33,255 nt of DNA, taken from assembly GCA_003574685.1 (NCBI GenBank), contig QOCQ01000035.1, forward strand, positions 1-33,255. The letters run 5' to 3'. Origin of the DNA: Rhodospirillaceae bacterium SYSU D60007. GTDB lineage: Bacteria > Pseudomonadota > Alphaproteobacteria > Reyranellales > Reyranellaceae. The position numbers were made by a program, and so were the translations under genes. Shown here in pieces: positions 16,338-24,979 of this stretch. Every line of letters starts with the position of its first letter. Position 1 is the stretch's first letter. Below the pieces are notes generated by a model. The model saw nothing but the letters and a program-made list of their open reading frames with translations, ran no database searches and was not told the origin of the DNA.

Positions 16338-16654
16338 ACGACCTCGATTGCTACCGTCTCCTCGACCGAGAAGCCGTTGTCGCCGGTCCAGCGCAGGACG
16401 ATCGTGCCGCTTTCCGTCGCGCGCGTATGGAATCCGATAAAGGGGTTGGCCGCGATGGCGGGCGTCAGCCTCATGCTGAACACCTCGACGCCGTTATAGG
16501 TGCAGCTAAAGCGGTCAATGATGTCACGCGGGATGAGCTGTCCGTTGGTGCCGGCGCGGAATCCGGTTTCCATGCGATGCGAGATCAGGGTGCGGATCTG
16601 GAACACCTCGCCCCGCCTGACCGTGCGCGGCACGTTGATCAGCGCGTTGCTCAT
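16334..16654 (-). CDS. soxZ: SoxZ, sulfur-carrier complex subunit
   Basis: This is a 106-residue protein without an export signal, with the immunoglobulin-like SoxZ fold. Family landmarks include RRGEVFQIRTLISHRMETGFR near the N-terminus, FSCTYNGVEVFSMRLTPAIAANPFIGF in the centre, and GTIVLRWTGDNG near the C-terminus. SoxZ pairs with SoxY, which carries it through the membrane after Tat export. Start and stop overlap those of soxY and soxA by four bases each, so the three genes are translationally coupled. Confidence 0.95.
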   Translation of the reverse strand: MSNALINVPRTVRRGEVFQIRTLISHRMETGFRAGTNGQLIPRDIIDRFSCTYNGVEVFSMRLTPAIAANPFIGFHTRATESGTIVLRWTGDNGFSVEETVAIEVV

Positions 16655-17142
16655 TGCGGCATGTCCTCCACGCAGGCGGCGAGCGTCACGATCACGTCGG
16701 CTTCCGCCACCCAGAATGTGCCGTCGCTGGTCTCGGCGATGGCAACCACCTTCTGCGAGTCATTGAGCTTGATGCGCGTCGTCACCTGCGCCTTGCCGGC
16801 CGCCGGCCCCAGCCTCGCGCTCATCACGTGCGGCTGCGGGTTCTTTTCGTTGAGGACATGGATCGCCCTGACGTGATCGGCCTCGGTCATGGGGCTGTCC
16901 ATCGACACCGTCATGGACACCGAATTGCCGTTCTCGGCCAAAGGCGGCAGCTCCAGCACCAGCCGGCCTTCGCGCAAGGGGGCATCGCCGACGACGTCCT
17001 TGATGGCCGCCTGCAGCGAGTCCGGGGTGGCCAGCGCCGGCCGGGCAAAAGCCAGCGCCGCCGCGGCGCCGGCCGCGCGGATCAGGAACACCCGTCTGCC
17101 CGTGGTTGAGCGGCTGTCCGGCATCACCCGATCCACGTTCAC
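16651..17142 (-). CDS. soxY: SoxY, sulfur-carrier protein with a variant C-terminal arm
   Basis: This is a 163-residue protein with a Tat-like leader (GRRVFLIRAAGAAAALAFA). The body matches SoxY (ENGNSVSMTVSMDSPMTEADHV, HVLNEKNPQPHV, ARLGPAAGKAQVTTRIKL, VVAIAETSDGTFWVAEADVIVTL). The substrate-carrying Cys is expected at the extreme C-terminus in GGCGG. Here the sequence is LAACVEDMPQ, with Cys157 present but no flanking glycines and a six-residue acidic tail. The GTG start at 17142 overlaps the soxX stop (GTGA); ATG at 17124 is a second candidate start. Confidence 0.9.
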   Translation of the reverse strand: MNVDRVMPDSRSTTGRRVFLIRAAGAAAALAFARPALATPDSLQAAIKDVVGDAPLREGRLVLELPPLAENGNSVSMTVSMDSPMTEADHVRAIHVLNEKNPQPHVMSARLGPAAGKAQVTTRIKLNDSQKVVAIAETSDGTFWVAEADVIVTLAACVEDMPQ

Positions 17143-17600
17143 TGGTCCTTCAAGGTTGCCAGAAAAGCGACCACGTCTTCAATCTGCTCTGCCGAGAGGA
17201 TCGGCTTGCCGGCAAAGCCCTTTGCCACCCGCTCCAGGCCGTCGGTCCGATAGTAGGGCGGCATGATCGTGTCGCGGTTGAGTTGCGCGGCATCGACGAT
17301 CCGCAATCGCAGCTGCTTTTCCGTCCAGCGCGATCCCGCGCCTGTCAGCGGCGGTGCCAGCGTTCCCTGGAAGCGCTCCTGCGGGAACGGGCCGCTGTGA
17401 CAGCGCAGGCACATGCCGACGCGGCGGTTGGCCACGATAGCCCGCCCGCGTTCCGGATCACCCGCTTCGCCCGTCAGCGGCGCCGGAATGGCGTCACCGA
17501 CGATCCTGTACGGGCGCAGTCCGTCCTCGGCATGCACGGCGTTTCCCATCAACAGGATGGCCCACGCCAGCGCGCACGCGGGCGCCGCGCGGCTAGGCAC
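17139..17600 (-). CDS. soxX: SoxX, monoheme c-type cytochrome of the SoxAX complex
   Basis: This is a 153-residue periplasmic cytochrome with a signal peptide (ALAWAILLMGNAVHA) and one heme motif, CLRCH (Cys64-His68). The family block is clear: GTLAPPLTGAGSRWTEKQLRLRIVD, then DTIMPPYYRTDGLERVAKGF (Met113 as likely distal ligand), then PILSAEQIEDVVAFLATLK. The GTG start at 17600 overlaps the stop of the upstream Mo-hydroxylase gene by eight bases, which places the sox genes in the same transcript as that enzyme. Confidence 0.94.
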   Translation of the reverse strand: MPSRAAPACALAWAILLMGNAVHAEDGLRPYRIVGDAIPAPLTGEAGDPERGRAIVANRRVGMCLRCHSGPFPQERFQGTLAPPLTGAGSRWTEKQLRLRIVDAAQLNRDTIMPPYYRTDGLERVAKGFAGKPILSAEQIEDVVAFLATLKDQ

Positions 17601-19752
17601 TCTTCAGATCGTGCTTCGCCAGCGGCAGGCTGCGGATCCGTTTGCCGGTGGCGGCGAAGATGGCATTCAGCACCGCCGGCGCGGCCACCGCAATGGTCGG
17701 CTCGCCGACCCCGCCCCAGAAGCCGCCCGACGGTATGATGACCGACTCGACCTCGGGCATCTCGTCCATGCGCAGCACGTTGTAGCTGTCAAAGTTGGTC
17801 TGCTCGATCGCGCCGTTCTTCACGGTGCATTCGCCGTAAAGTGCCGCCGACAGGCCGTAGACGAACGATCCGGCCACCTGCCGGTCGATCTGTGCCGGAT
17901 TGACGGCAACACCGCAATCGGTGGCGCCGACGATGCGGTGGATCGTCAGCTTGCCGGAGCTGCTGACCGAGACCTCGGCGCATCCCGCGACATAGCTGCC
18001 GAAGCCCATGATCTGCGCCAGGCCATGGAACCGTCCGGGCGGCGCCTTGCCGTAGCCGGCCTTTTCCGCCGCCGCGTTCAGCACCGCCAGGTGTTTGGGC
18101 TTCAGCAGCCTGCGGCGGAATTCCAGCGGGTCCTGGCCTGCCGCGTGCGCCAGCTCGTCGATGAAGCACTCCATGTAGATGGCGTTGTGGTTGGTGTTCA
18201 CGCCGCGCCAGAAACCGGCAGTGACGTGCGGATTGCGCATCGCATGGTCGATCAGCAGGTTCGGGATGTTGTAGCCGAACGCGCTCTCTGCACCGCCGGG
18301 ATTGAAGCCCTGGAACACCACCGGATCCTTGCCGTCCTGCAGGTTCTGCGGCAGCAGCGACGCGAGGATGGACTGGCCGGAGATGCGTACGTGCAAGCCG
18401 GTGAGATTGCCCTGCGCATCGAGGCCGCCGGTCAGCTTGCACTGCGTCACCGGATGGAACTGGCACTGCACCATGTCCTCTTCGCGCGACCAGACCAGCT
18501 TGACCGGCGTGCCCGGCATCTGCTTCGCGATCAGCACCGCCTGGCGCACATAGTCGGAACGGCCACGGCGGCCGAAGCCCCCGCCCAGCAGCAGCTTGTG
18601 CACCTCGCATTGTGCGACAGGCAGTTCCGCCGCCTCGGCCGTCGCGGCCAGCGCTGCCTCGCCGTTCTGCGTCGGGCACCAGACCTCGCACTTCTCGCGT
18701 GTATAGAGCGCGGTGGCGTTCATCGGCTCCATCGTGGCGTGGTTCTGATAGGGGTAGCTGTAGACGGCCTCGACCTTTTTGACCGCACCGGCAATCGCTG
18801 CCTTCGCGTCGCCCGCCTTGTTGCCGATAAAGGCCTGCTCCGCATCCAGCCCTTCGCGCAACATCGCCGCAATCGTGTCGCTCGATACTCTGGCGTTCGG
18901 ACCCTCGTCCCATACGACGGGCAGGGCCTGCAGCGCGGTGTGCACCGCCCAGTAATTGTCGCCCACCACGGCGACGGCGTTACCGTCCACTGCGAGCACG
19001 CGCCTGACGCCGGGCATGGATTCGACCTTGGCGGCATCGAAGCTCTTGAGCTTGCCGCCATGCACCGGACACGCCTTGATGGTTGCTGTCAGCATGCCCG
19101 GCAGACGCAGATCGGAGCCGTAAATCTGCTTTCCCGTGAGCTTGTCCAGCGTATCGAGGCGCTTCACCGGCTTGCCGGCGATCTTCCAGTCCTTGATGTC
19201 CTTGAGCTTGATGTCTTTCGGCGGTTCGAGGCTGGCCGCTGCGACGGCAACCTTGCCGTAGGTGGTGGTGCGGCCTGACGGCGTGTGGGTGATCGTGCTG
19301 TTCGCGGCCACGCATTCCGAGGCGGGCACCTTCCATTCGGCCGCTGCGGCCTGGATCAGCATCATGCGCGCTGCTGCACCGCCCTCGCGCACATACTGGT
19401 GCGATTCGCGGATGCCACGGCTGCCGCCGGTCGAGAAGTTCCGCCAGACGCGGCTGCGCGCCACGTTCTGTCCGGGCGTCGGGTATTCCGTGGTGACCTT
19501 GCTCCAGTCGCATTCCAGCTCCTCGGCGACAAGCTGGGCGAGGCCGGTCAGGCTTCCCTGACCCATTTCCGAACGCGCGATGCGGATGACAACGCGATCG
19601 TCAGGATGGATCACGACCCAGGCATTGATCTCGCGCACCTGAGTGGCGCGGGCCGGGCCGGCGGGAATCCCGAATCCCAGGGACAAGCCGCCACCGGTCG
19701 CCGCGGCGGCAACCAGCAGAGAACGACGGCGGAGCGTGGCAGTGCCGGTCAT
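17593..19752 (-). CDS. Isoquinoline 1-oxidoreductase-like molybdopterin subunit (IorB type), Tat-exported
   Basis: This is 719 residues from the ATG at 19752. It starts with a twin-arginine signal (LRRRSLLVAAAATGGG), then the IorB-type aldehyde-oxidase/xanthine-dehydrogenase fold. Motifs include SEMGQGSLTGLAQLVAEEL, the Mo-pterin segment LLGGGFGRRGRSDYV, GFWRGVNTNHNAIYMECFIDELA, and the catalytic GVGEP (Glu at about 684). This family includes periplasmic or membrane-linked oxidoreductases of N-heterocycles and aldehydes that pass electrons to c-type cytochromes rather than FAD. The small subunit is encoded 11 bases upstream, and soxX overlaps its 3' end. The frame is open further upstream (to 20148), but only the 19752 start gives the Tat signal. 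Confidence 0.9.
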   Translation of the reverse strand: MTGTATLRRRSLLVAAAATGGGLSLGFGIPAGPARATQVREINAWVVIHPDDRVVIRIARSEMGQGSLTGLAQLVAEELECDWSKVTTEYPTPGQNVARSRVWRNFSTGGSRGIRESHQYVREGGAAARMMLIQAAAAEWKVPASECVAANSTITHTPSGRTTTYGKVAVAAASLEPPKDIKLKDIKDWKIAGKPVKRLDTLDKLTGKQIYGSDLRLPGMLTATIKACPVHGGKLKSFDAAKVESMPGVRRVLAVDGNAVAVVGDNYWAVHTALQALPVVWDEGPNARVSSDTIAAMLREGLDAEQAFIGNKAGDAKAAIAGAVKKVEAVYSYPYQNHATMEPMNATALYTREKCEVWCPTQNGEAALAATAEAAELPVAQCEVHKLLLGGGFGRRGRSDYVRQAVLIAKQMPGTPVKLVWSREEDMVQCQFHPVTQCKLTGGLDAQGNLTGLHVRISGQSILASLLPQNLQDGKDPVVFQGFNPGGAESAFGYNIPNLLIDHAMRNPHVTAGFWRGVNTNHNAIYMECFIDELAHAAGQDPLEFRRRLLKPKHLAVLNAAAEKAGYGKAPPGRFHGLAQIMGFGSYVAGCAEVSVSSSGKLTIHRIVGATDCGVAVNPAQIDRQVAGSFVYGLSAALYGECTVKNGAIEQTNFDSYNVLRMDEMPEVESVIIPSGGFWGGVGEPTIAVAAPAVLNAIFAATGKRIRSLPLAKHDLKSA

Positions 19753-19763
19753 CGTCGCCTCCC

Positions 19764-20213
19764 TCACGCCTTGGCGGCGGCGTGGATGGCCGCCCGCACC
19801 TGCTGGTACGTGCCGCAGCGGCAGATATTGGTCATCGCTGCGTTGATGTCTTCGTCGGTCGGTTTGGGGGTGCTCTTCAGCAGCGCCGTGGCGGCCATGA
19901 TCATGCCGCTCTGGCAATAGCCGCATTGCGGTACGTCGTGATCGAGCCAGACCTGCTGCACCTTCGAGAGGACGCCGTTCTCGGCCAGACCCTCGATGGT
20001 GGTGATCTTCCTGTTCGCCGCCTCGCTCACCGGCACGATGCAGGCGCGCATTGCTTCGCCGTCCAGGTGCACCGTGCAGGCGCCGCACTGTGCGATGCCG
20101 CATCCATACTTGGTGCCGGTCAGTCCGATGGTATCGCGCAGCACCCACAGCAGGGGCGTCTCGGGATCGACATTCACGTCATATGACTTGCCGTTGACGT
20201 TGAGAGCGACCAC
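19764..20213 (-). CDS. (2Fe-2S)-binding small subunit of the Mo hydroxylase (IorA type)
   Basis: This 149-residue electron-transfer subunit has a plant-ferredoxin-like domain with Cys38, Cys43, Cys46 and Cys58 ([17 protein letters not shown] and later RAC). An all-helical domain follows with Cys97, Cys100, Cys131 and Cys133 ([16 protein letters not shown]), binding two [2Fe-2S] clusters. No FAD-binding medium subunit gene is present, consistent with the IorAB architecture. The ATG at 20213 is preceded by GGAAGCC and is the first gene of the Mo-Sox operon, so its promoter should lie in 20214-20390. Confidence 0.94.
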   Translation of the reverse strand: MVALNVNGKSYDVNVDPETPLLWVLRDTIGLTGTKYGCGIAQCGACTVHLDGEAMRACIVPVSEAANRKITTIEGLAENGVLSKVQQVWLDHDVPQCGYCQSGMIMAATALLKSTPKPTDEDINAAMTNICRCGTYQQVRAAIHAAAKA

Positions 20214-20391
20214 AGGCTTCCTCCGTCCGCTGGCGACGGCTTCTCCGGGTCAGTCCGCATCCGGAAACCGTCCTCGACGGCGGTGAAGCTAGCGCACAAT
20301 GCAGCGCCCTCGCGTTGACAATTCCGCCGCTCCCGCAACTGTGATCACCAGCGCCCGCCCTCCGCTCGGCGATGTTTGCCGCGAAGAACCG

Positions 20392-20464
20392 CTTCATGGT
20401 GAGCCTGTCGAACCATGAAGCGGTTGGCACGGACCTTCATGGTTCGACAAGCTCACCATGAAGG
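20392..20464. repeat. Inverted pair of REP palindromes
   Basis: A reverse-type copy (20392-20420) and a forward-type copy (20434-20463) face each other 13 bases apart, a BIME-like arrangement. They lie between the dienelactone hydrolase stop and the promoter region of the Mo-Sox operon. Confidence 0.85.
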
Positions 20465-20495
20465 GCTTTTCTCAGCGCTGGGTCTCGTCTTGTGC

Positions 20496-21236
20496 TCAGC
20501 CGAGCCGCCGACGGTAGAGGGCGATCAGGCGTTCCCAGTGACGTTCGGCGGCCGGCTTGTCATAGATTTTGCGCTGCGGGAAGGCGAAGCCGTGATGAAC
20601 GCCGGGATAGATTTCCAGCTCGCCTTTGGCGCCGGACTTCTCGAACAGTCCCTGCAGCTCCCGCACCATGTCGGGCGGTGCCAGATCGTCGTGCTCGGCG
20701 CAGGCGATGTAGAGCTCGCCCTTGCTGCGCGCCAGCGTGAGATGCGGGCTTTCGACCGCGTCGCTCACCAGCCATGTGCCATAGAAGGAGGCCGCTGCGG
20801 CGATCCGGTCGGGATAGCGTGCTGCGGCGGCCAGCGCATAGGGGCCGCTCATGCAGTAGCCATGGCAGCCGACGGGACCTTTCTTCACGCTCTCCTGCCG
20901 GTCAACGAAATCGAGCATGGCCGCGATATCGTCCATGACCGGCGGAATGGTCATCTTCGTGCGAACGGCCCGCATGCGCGTATGCTCCGCGCTGCCGTGC
21001 TCCAGAACATCAGGCCCGTACTTCGTATCGCGGCCTGCGCGGTAGTAGAGGTTGGGCAGCAGCACGTAGTAGCCGACCGTGCCCAGCCGCCGCGCCATGT
21101 CATAGAGCTCTTCGCGGATGCCCGGCGCATCCATCAGGAAGAACACGGCCGGAAACGGCCCGTTGCGCTCGGGCCGGCAGATGAATGTCTCCATCGCCCC
21201 GTCGCGCGTGGGCAGGTCCAGGATTTCCTCGATCAT
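20496..21236 (-). CDS. Dienelactone hydrolase family protein
   Basis: This is a 246-residue cytosolic alpha/beta hydrolase. The nucleophile elbow GYCMSG carries Cys128, the Cys typical of dienelactone hydrolases. Asp183/184 in EHDDLAP and His215 in GVHHGFAF complete the triad. The ATG at 21236 overlaps the stop of the Mo-hydroxylase gene (ATGA), so the two are coupled; the longer open frame upstream is a shadow of that gene. Such enzymes hydrolyse lactones or related esters in aromatic breakdown. Here the substrate may be a product of the coupled hydroxylase, by inference. Confidence 0.92.
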   Translation of the reverse strand: MIEEILDLPTRDGAMETFICRPERNGPFPAVFFLMDAPGIREELYDMARRLGTVGYYVLLPNLYYRAGRDTKYGPDVLEHGSAEHTRMRAVRTKMTIPPVMDDIAAMLDFVDRQESVKKGPVGCHGYCMSGPYALAAAARYPDRIAAAASFYGTWLVSDAVESPHLTLARSKGELYIACAEHDDLAPPDMVRELQGLFEKSGAKGELEIYPGVHHGFAFPQRKIYDKPAAERHWERLIALYRRRLG

Positions 21237-23593
21237 GGGCGCGTTTCCTCCCTTGGCTCGTGCAGGGCGCGCCAGATCTTCTCCGGCGTTGCCGGCATGT
21301 CGATATGGCGGATGCCGTGCTCCTGCAGCGCATCGATGACGGCATTCATCACGGCCGGCAGGGCGCCGGCGCAGCCGGCCTCGCCGCAGCCCTTGATCCC
21401 CAGGATGTTGCTCTTGCACGGCACGGGATGGTTCTGGACCCTGAAGTCCGGCGCGTGCACGGCGCGCGGCAGGGCATAGTCCATATATGAGCCCGTGAGC
21501 GGCTGGCCTTCGTCGTTGAAAACCGTGTGCTCCATCAGCGCCTGGCCGATGCCCTGCACCACGCCGCCATGCGCCTGTCCCTCGACCAGCAGCGGGTTGA
21601 TGACGGTGCCGAAATCGTTGACCATCGCGTAGCGCACCACGTCCACCGCGCCGGTATCCGGATCGATCTCCACTTCCGCGATGTGGCACCCGTTGGGGAA
21701 GGACGAGGGCGGGTTGTCCGAGACGTGCGCCACGTCGAGCGACGAGGGCACGTCCGGGGGCAGCGACATGCCGCTGCGCAGCCTTTCGGCCAGCTCCAGG
21801 ATTCCGATGCTGCGGTCGGTGCCGGCAATGGTGAAGCGGCCGCGGCTGAATTCGATGTCGGCCGCCGCTGCCTCCAGGATGTGCGCGGCGATCTGCCTAC
21901 CGCGCTCGATGACCTGGGCGCTGGCTTCGACGAAGGCTTGGCCGGCCACCAGCGCCGAGCGCGAGCCGCCGGTGCCGCCACCGGCCTTCAACTGGTCGCT
22001 GTCGCCTTGCAACAGGCGCAGCCGGTCGAAGGGAATACCGAGCTTTTCTACGAGGACCTGCGCGAAGGGCGAAGCGTGACCCTGCCCGTAGTCGAGCGTG
22101 CCGCTGATCATCGTCACCGTGCCGTCCGCCTCGAAGCGGATGCCGCCCATTTCCTTCGAGGGTGGTGCGGTCACTTCAAGATAGCTGCCGATGCCACGGC
22201 CGCGCAGGCGCCCGCGGGCGCGGCTTTCCTGCCGGCGTTTGTCGAAGCCCTGCCAGTCGGCGGCCTTTAGCGCGTCATCCAGCACGCCGGTGAAATCGCC
22301 GCTGTCGTAGAGCATGCCGGAGGGCGCCTTCCAGGGCATCGCCTGCGGCGCGATGTGATTGCGCCGCCGCAGCTCGACGCGGTCGATGCCCATCTCGCGC
22401 GCGGCGGTGTCGATCAGCCGCTCCATGTAGTAGTTGCCTTCGGGCCGGCCGGCGCCGCGATAGGCGGCGATCGGCGTGGTGTTGGTGAAGACGATCTTCG
22501 AATTCACCTCGATGGCTGGCGTGCGATAGACATCGACGACGTTCTTGACCGCGTTGATGGTCGCCGGCAGCGGCGGATAGATGAAGGCGCCGGCATTGCC
22601 GTAGCCGGTTAGGCGTACGGCGAGGAAATTGCCTTCGGCGTCCAGCGCCAGCTCGGCGATACGCTGGTGGTCGCGGCCGTGATGGTCGGACACGAAACTT
22701 TCCGAACGTTCGTCCGTCCACTTCACCGGTCGCCCCAGCGCCCGCGCCGCGAACAGCAGGCAGGGATATTCGGGATAGACCGGCGCCTTCATGCCGAACG
22801 ATCCCCCGACATTGCCCGTAAGCACATGCACCTTGTCGGGCGGGACGTTGAGCACGTCCTTGGCCAGCGATGCGCGCAGGCCGAACACGCCCTGACAGCC
22901 CACGTGCAGCGTCCAGCGTTGCGTGTCCGGATCGTAGCTGCCGATCGCGGCGCGCGGCTCCATGGCGTTGACCACGACGCGGTTGCTTACGATCTCGAGC
23001 CGGGTGACATGGGCGGCCCGTGCGAAAGCGGCATTCACCGCATCGGCATCGCCATAGTGATAATCCAGCACCAGATTGCCGGGCGCATCGGCATGAACCT
23101 GCGGCGCGCCGGGCGCGAGCGCGGCCACCGGATCGGTGACGGCCGGGAGTTCCTCGACATCGAAGATGACGGCTTCGGCGGCATCCCGCGCCTGTGCCGC
23201 CGTTTCGGCCACTATGAAGGCGACGGCTTCGCCAACAAACCGCACCTTGTCACGCGCCAGCGCCGGGCGCGGCGGTGTCTTCATGGGCGTGCCGTCGCGG
23301 TTGGGGAAGGCGATGGGGCATTTCAGCGGGCCAAACCCTGCGGCCTCGAGATCGGCCTGCGTGTAGACGCCGAGCACGCCGGGCATGGCGCGTGCTTCGG
23401 TGCTGTCGATGCCGCGGATCGTGGCGTGGGCATGGCGGCTGCGCACCATCACGGCGTAAGCCTGGCCGGAAAGGCTGATATCGTCGGTATAGCGGCCTTC
23501 GCCGCGCAGCAGTTTGGGGTCCTCGCTGCGCGGGACCGGCTGGCCGATGCCGAACTTCATCAGGGCGAGATCCGTTTCGGGCTCGTCTCTCAT
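21233..23593 (-). CDS. Xanthine dehydrogenase family molybdopterin-binding subunit (CoxL form-II-like)
   Basis: This is a 786-residue cytosolic large subunit (no signal). Landmarks are the N-terminal GIGQPVPRSEDPKLLRGEGRYTDD, GGSFGMK (263-269), AYRGAGRPEGNYYMERL (377 on), and the catalytic KGCGEAGCAG with Glu at about 738. The active-site loop is AYRGAGR, not the AYRCSFR of true CO dehydrogenase, so CO oxidation is not supported and the substrate is open. The matching 2Fe-2S and FAD subunits are not encoded beside it. GGAGAG lies 6 bases before the ATG at 23593; Met12 (23560) is an alternative start. Confidence 0.92.
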   Translation of the reverse strand: MRDEPETDLALMKFGIGQPVPRSEDPKLLRGEGRYTDDISLSGQAYAVMVRSRHAHATIRGIDSTEARAMPGVLGVYTQADLEAAGFGPLKCPIAFPNRDGTPMKTPPRPALARDKVRFVGEAVAFIVAETAAQARDAAEAVIFDVEELPAVTDPVAALAPGAPQVHADAPGNLVLDYHYGDADAVNAAFARAAHVTRLEIVSNRVVVNAMEPRAAIGSYDPDTQRWTLHVGCQGVFGLRASLAKDVLNVPPDKVHVLTGNVGGSFGMKAPVYPEYPCLLFAARALGRPVKWTDERSESFVSDHHGRDHQRIAELALDAEGNFLAVRLTGYGNAGAFIYPPLPATINAVKNVVDVYRTPAIEVNSKIVFTNTTPIAAYRGAGRPEGNYYMERLIDTAAREMGIDRVELRRRNHIAPQAMPWKAPSGMLYDSGDFTGVLDDALKAADWQGFDKRRQESRARGRLRGRGIGSYLEVTAPPSKEMGGIRFEADGTVTMISGTLDYGQGHASPFAQVLVEKLGIPFDRLRLLQGDSDQLKAGGGTGGSRSALVAGQAFVEASAQVIERGRQIAAHILEAAAADIEFSRGRFTIAGTDRSIGILELAERLRSGMSLPPDVPSSLDVAHVSDNPPSSFPNGCHIAEVEIDPDTGAVDVVRYAMVNDFGTVINPLLVEGQAHGGVVQGIGQALMEHTVFNDEGQPLTGSYMDYALPRAVHAPDFRVQNHPVPCKSNILGIKGCGEAGCAGALPAVMNAVIDALQEHGIRHIDMPATPEKIWRALHEPREETRP

Positions 23594-23736
23594 CGCGGTC
23601 TCTCCGTGCCGGGCCGTTCTGGCACCAGGCCATGAGTATGTGATCGGAATGTTTGCAGAATGCTAACGGCCGCGTGGCTGCGGGACCAGCCGCACGCGGC
23701 AAACCCTGCTACCGCAATTCTGCAAGGGCGCAGGAC

Positions 23737-24777
23737 CTATACATCCGGCCAATGCGGCCACGCTTGCGGAATCTTGGTGGCCAGCCACTGCACCAGCGCG
23801 GCGTTCACCTGGACAGGCTTCTCCTGCGCCATCCAGTGCCCTGAGGCAATGATCTGTTCGGTGAGGTTGCGGCAGCGGGCGCGCATCGGCTCGGCGAGCC
23901 GCGACGTCACGCTCTCGCAGGTATAGTCGTAGCGCGCCGCCAGGAACAGCACGGGCATGTCGAGATGGCCGTCGTTCACGGCCCGGGCTGCGTAGGCGGC
24001 ATTGGCCGCATGATTCACGTACCACGAGTCGGGGCCGAAGAAGCTGTTGCGCTTCAGCGCCTCGGCATAGACCTGCAAATCCTCCTCGCTCGCCACGTCA
24101 GGATCGCGCGGCACGTCGGGTGCGCACGGCGCGCCGCGGAACCAGCCGCCATCCTTGCGCACCATCGCGGTGCGCGCAGGCTTCATGACGCCGGAAGGAT
24201 CGCCTTTGCGGAACAGCGCCTTCACCAGCTTGTAGGGATCGGCGTCGAACTGCCCCGTCACCTTCGCGAAATTCTCCTCATAGAAGCGCATGTACTCCCA
24301 TTGCCCGGCCGGGTAGTCGCGCTCCGGATAGACGCGACGGTCGACCAGCGGGATGACCGAATCCAACCCGCGCTCGATGGTGTAGTAGGGCACGCACAGG
24401 CTGGCGGCCGCGAGGCAACGCTCGGGATGATGGCTGGCAATGTTCCACACCACCGGGCTGCCCCAGTCGTGGCCGACCCACACCGCCTTTTCGGCCTTGA
24501 GCGAGTCCAGCAACTCGATCATGTCGGCGACGATATGCTCCTGCGCATAGGCTTCGTGGGTGCGATAGACGCTGGAGCGGCCATAGCCGCGCATGTCGGG
24601 CGCGATAGCGCGAAAGCCCAGGCTCGCCATGCAGGGAAGCTGATGGCGCCAGCTCAGCGACAGCTCGGGCCAGCCATGCACGAAAATAATGAGAGGTCCG
24701 TCTTCCGGCCCGGCGGCAAGGTAGAACGTCCGGTGGCGCGGCGACTGCGCAACATGCTCGGTAACGACAGTGGACAC
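23737..24777 (-). CDS. Alpha/beta hydrolase, epoxide-hydrolase-like
   Basis: This is a 346-residue enzyme. The oxyanion-hole motif HGWP (34-37) and the nucleophile motif GHDWGS with Asp104 in place of Ser point to the epoxide hydrolase/haloalkane dehalogenase branch. The catalytic His lies in ASGHWMAQEKP near the C-terminus, and the cap domain contains RFYEENFAKV, a candidate for one of the ring-opening tyrosines. The GTG start at 24777 has an excellent AAGGAG 7 bases upstream. The gene precedes the Mo-hydroxylase/dienelactone hydrolase pair by 143 bases on the same strand, so the three may be one catabolic unit. That gap (23594-23736) shows no other feature. Confidence 0.9.
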   Translation of the reverse strand: MSTVVTEHVAQSPRHRTFYLAAGPEDGPLIIFVHGWPELSLSWRHQLPCMASLGFRAIAPDMRGYGRSSVYRTHEAYAQEHIVADMIELLDSLKAEKAVWVGHDWGSPVVWNIASHHPERCLAAASLCVPYYTIERGLDSVIPLVDRRVYPERDYPAGQWEYMRFYEENFAKVTGQFDADPYKLVKALFRKGDPSGVMKPARTAMVRKDGGWFRGAPCAPDVPRDPDVASEEDLQVYAEALKRNSFFGPDSWYVNHAANAAYAARAVNDGHLDMPVLFLAARYDYTCESVTSRLAEPMRARCRNLTEQIIASGHWMAQEKPVQVNAALVQWLATKIPQAWPHWPDV

Positions 24778-24848
24778 GGATAGCTCCTTATGGCGGGCAC
24801 GACGTTAACATAACTGATCGCTCGGTCGCTCCGCTGATGCGCAGTAGC

Positions 24849-24930
24849 CTTCATGGTGAGCTTGTCGAACCATGAAGGCGGTGCAGAGCGCAGTGCGGTC
24901 GCTTCATGGTTCGACAAGCTCACCATGAAG
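24849..24930. repeat. Inverted pair of REP palindromes
   Basis: A reverse-type copy (24849-24878) and a forward-type copy (24902-24930) are separated by 23 bases. They fill the gap between the phoD stop and the start region of the epoxide hydrolase gene. Confidence 0.85.
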
Positions 24931-24979
24931 CAATCCTCTGACCAACAGATGACGGCAACACCATTGTGTCGATGAACGA

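Noticed and set aside
17413-19278. Plus-strand open frame of 621 codons opposite the Mo subunit
   Set aside because: It is a shadow of the IorB-type gene, whose motifs (Tat signal, GGGFGRRG, GVGEP) are unambiguous.
21233-23593. Aerobic CO dehydrogenase large subunit (coxL form I)
   Set aside because: The active-site loop is AYRGAGR and lacks the Cys of AYRCSFR that holds copper; coxS and coxM are not adjacent.
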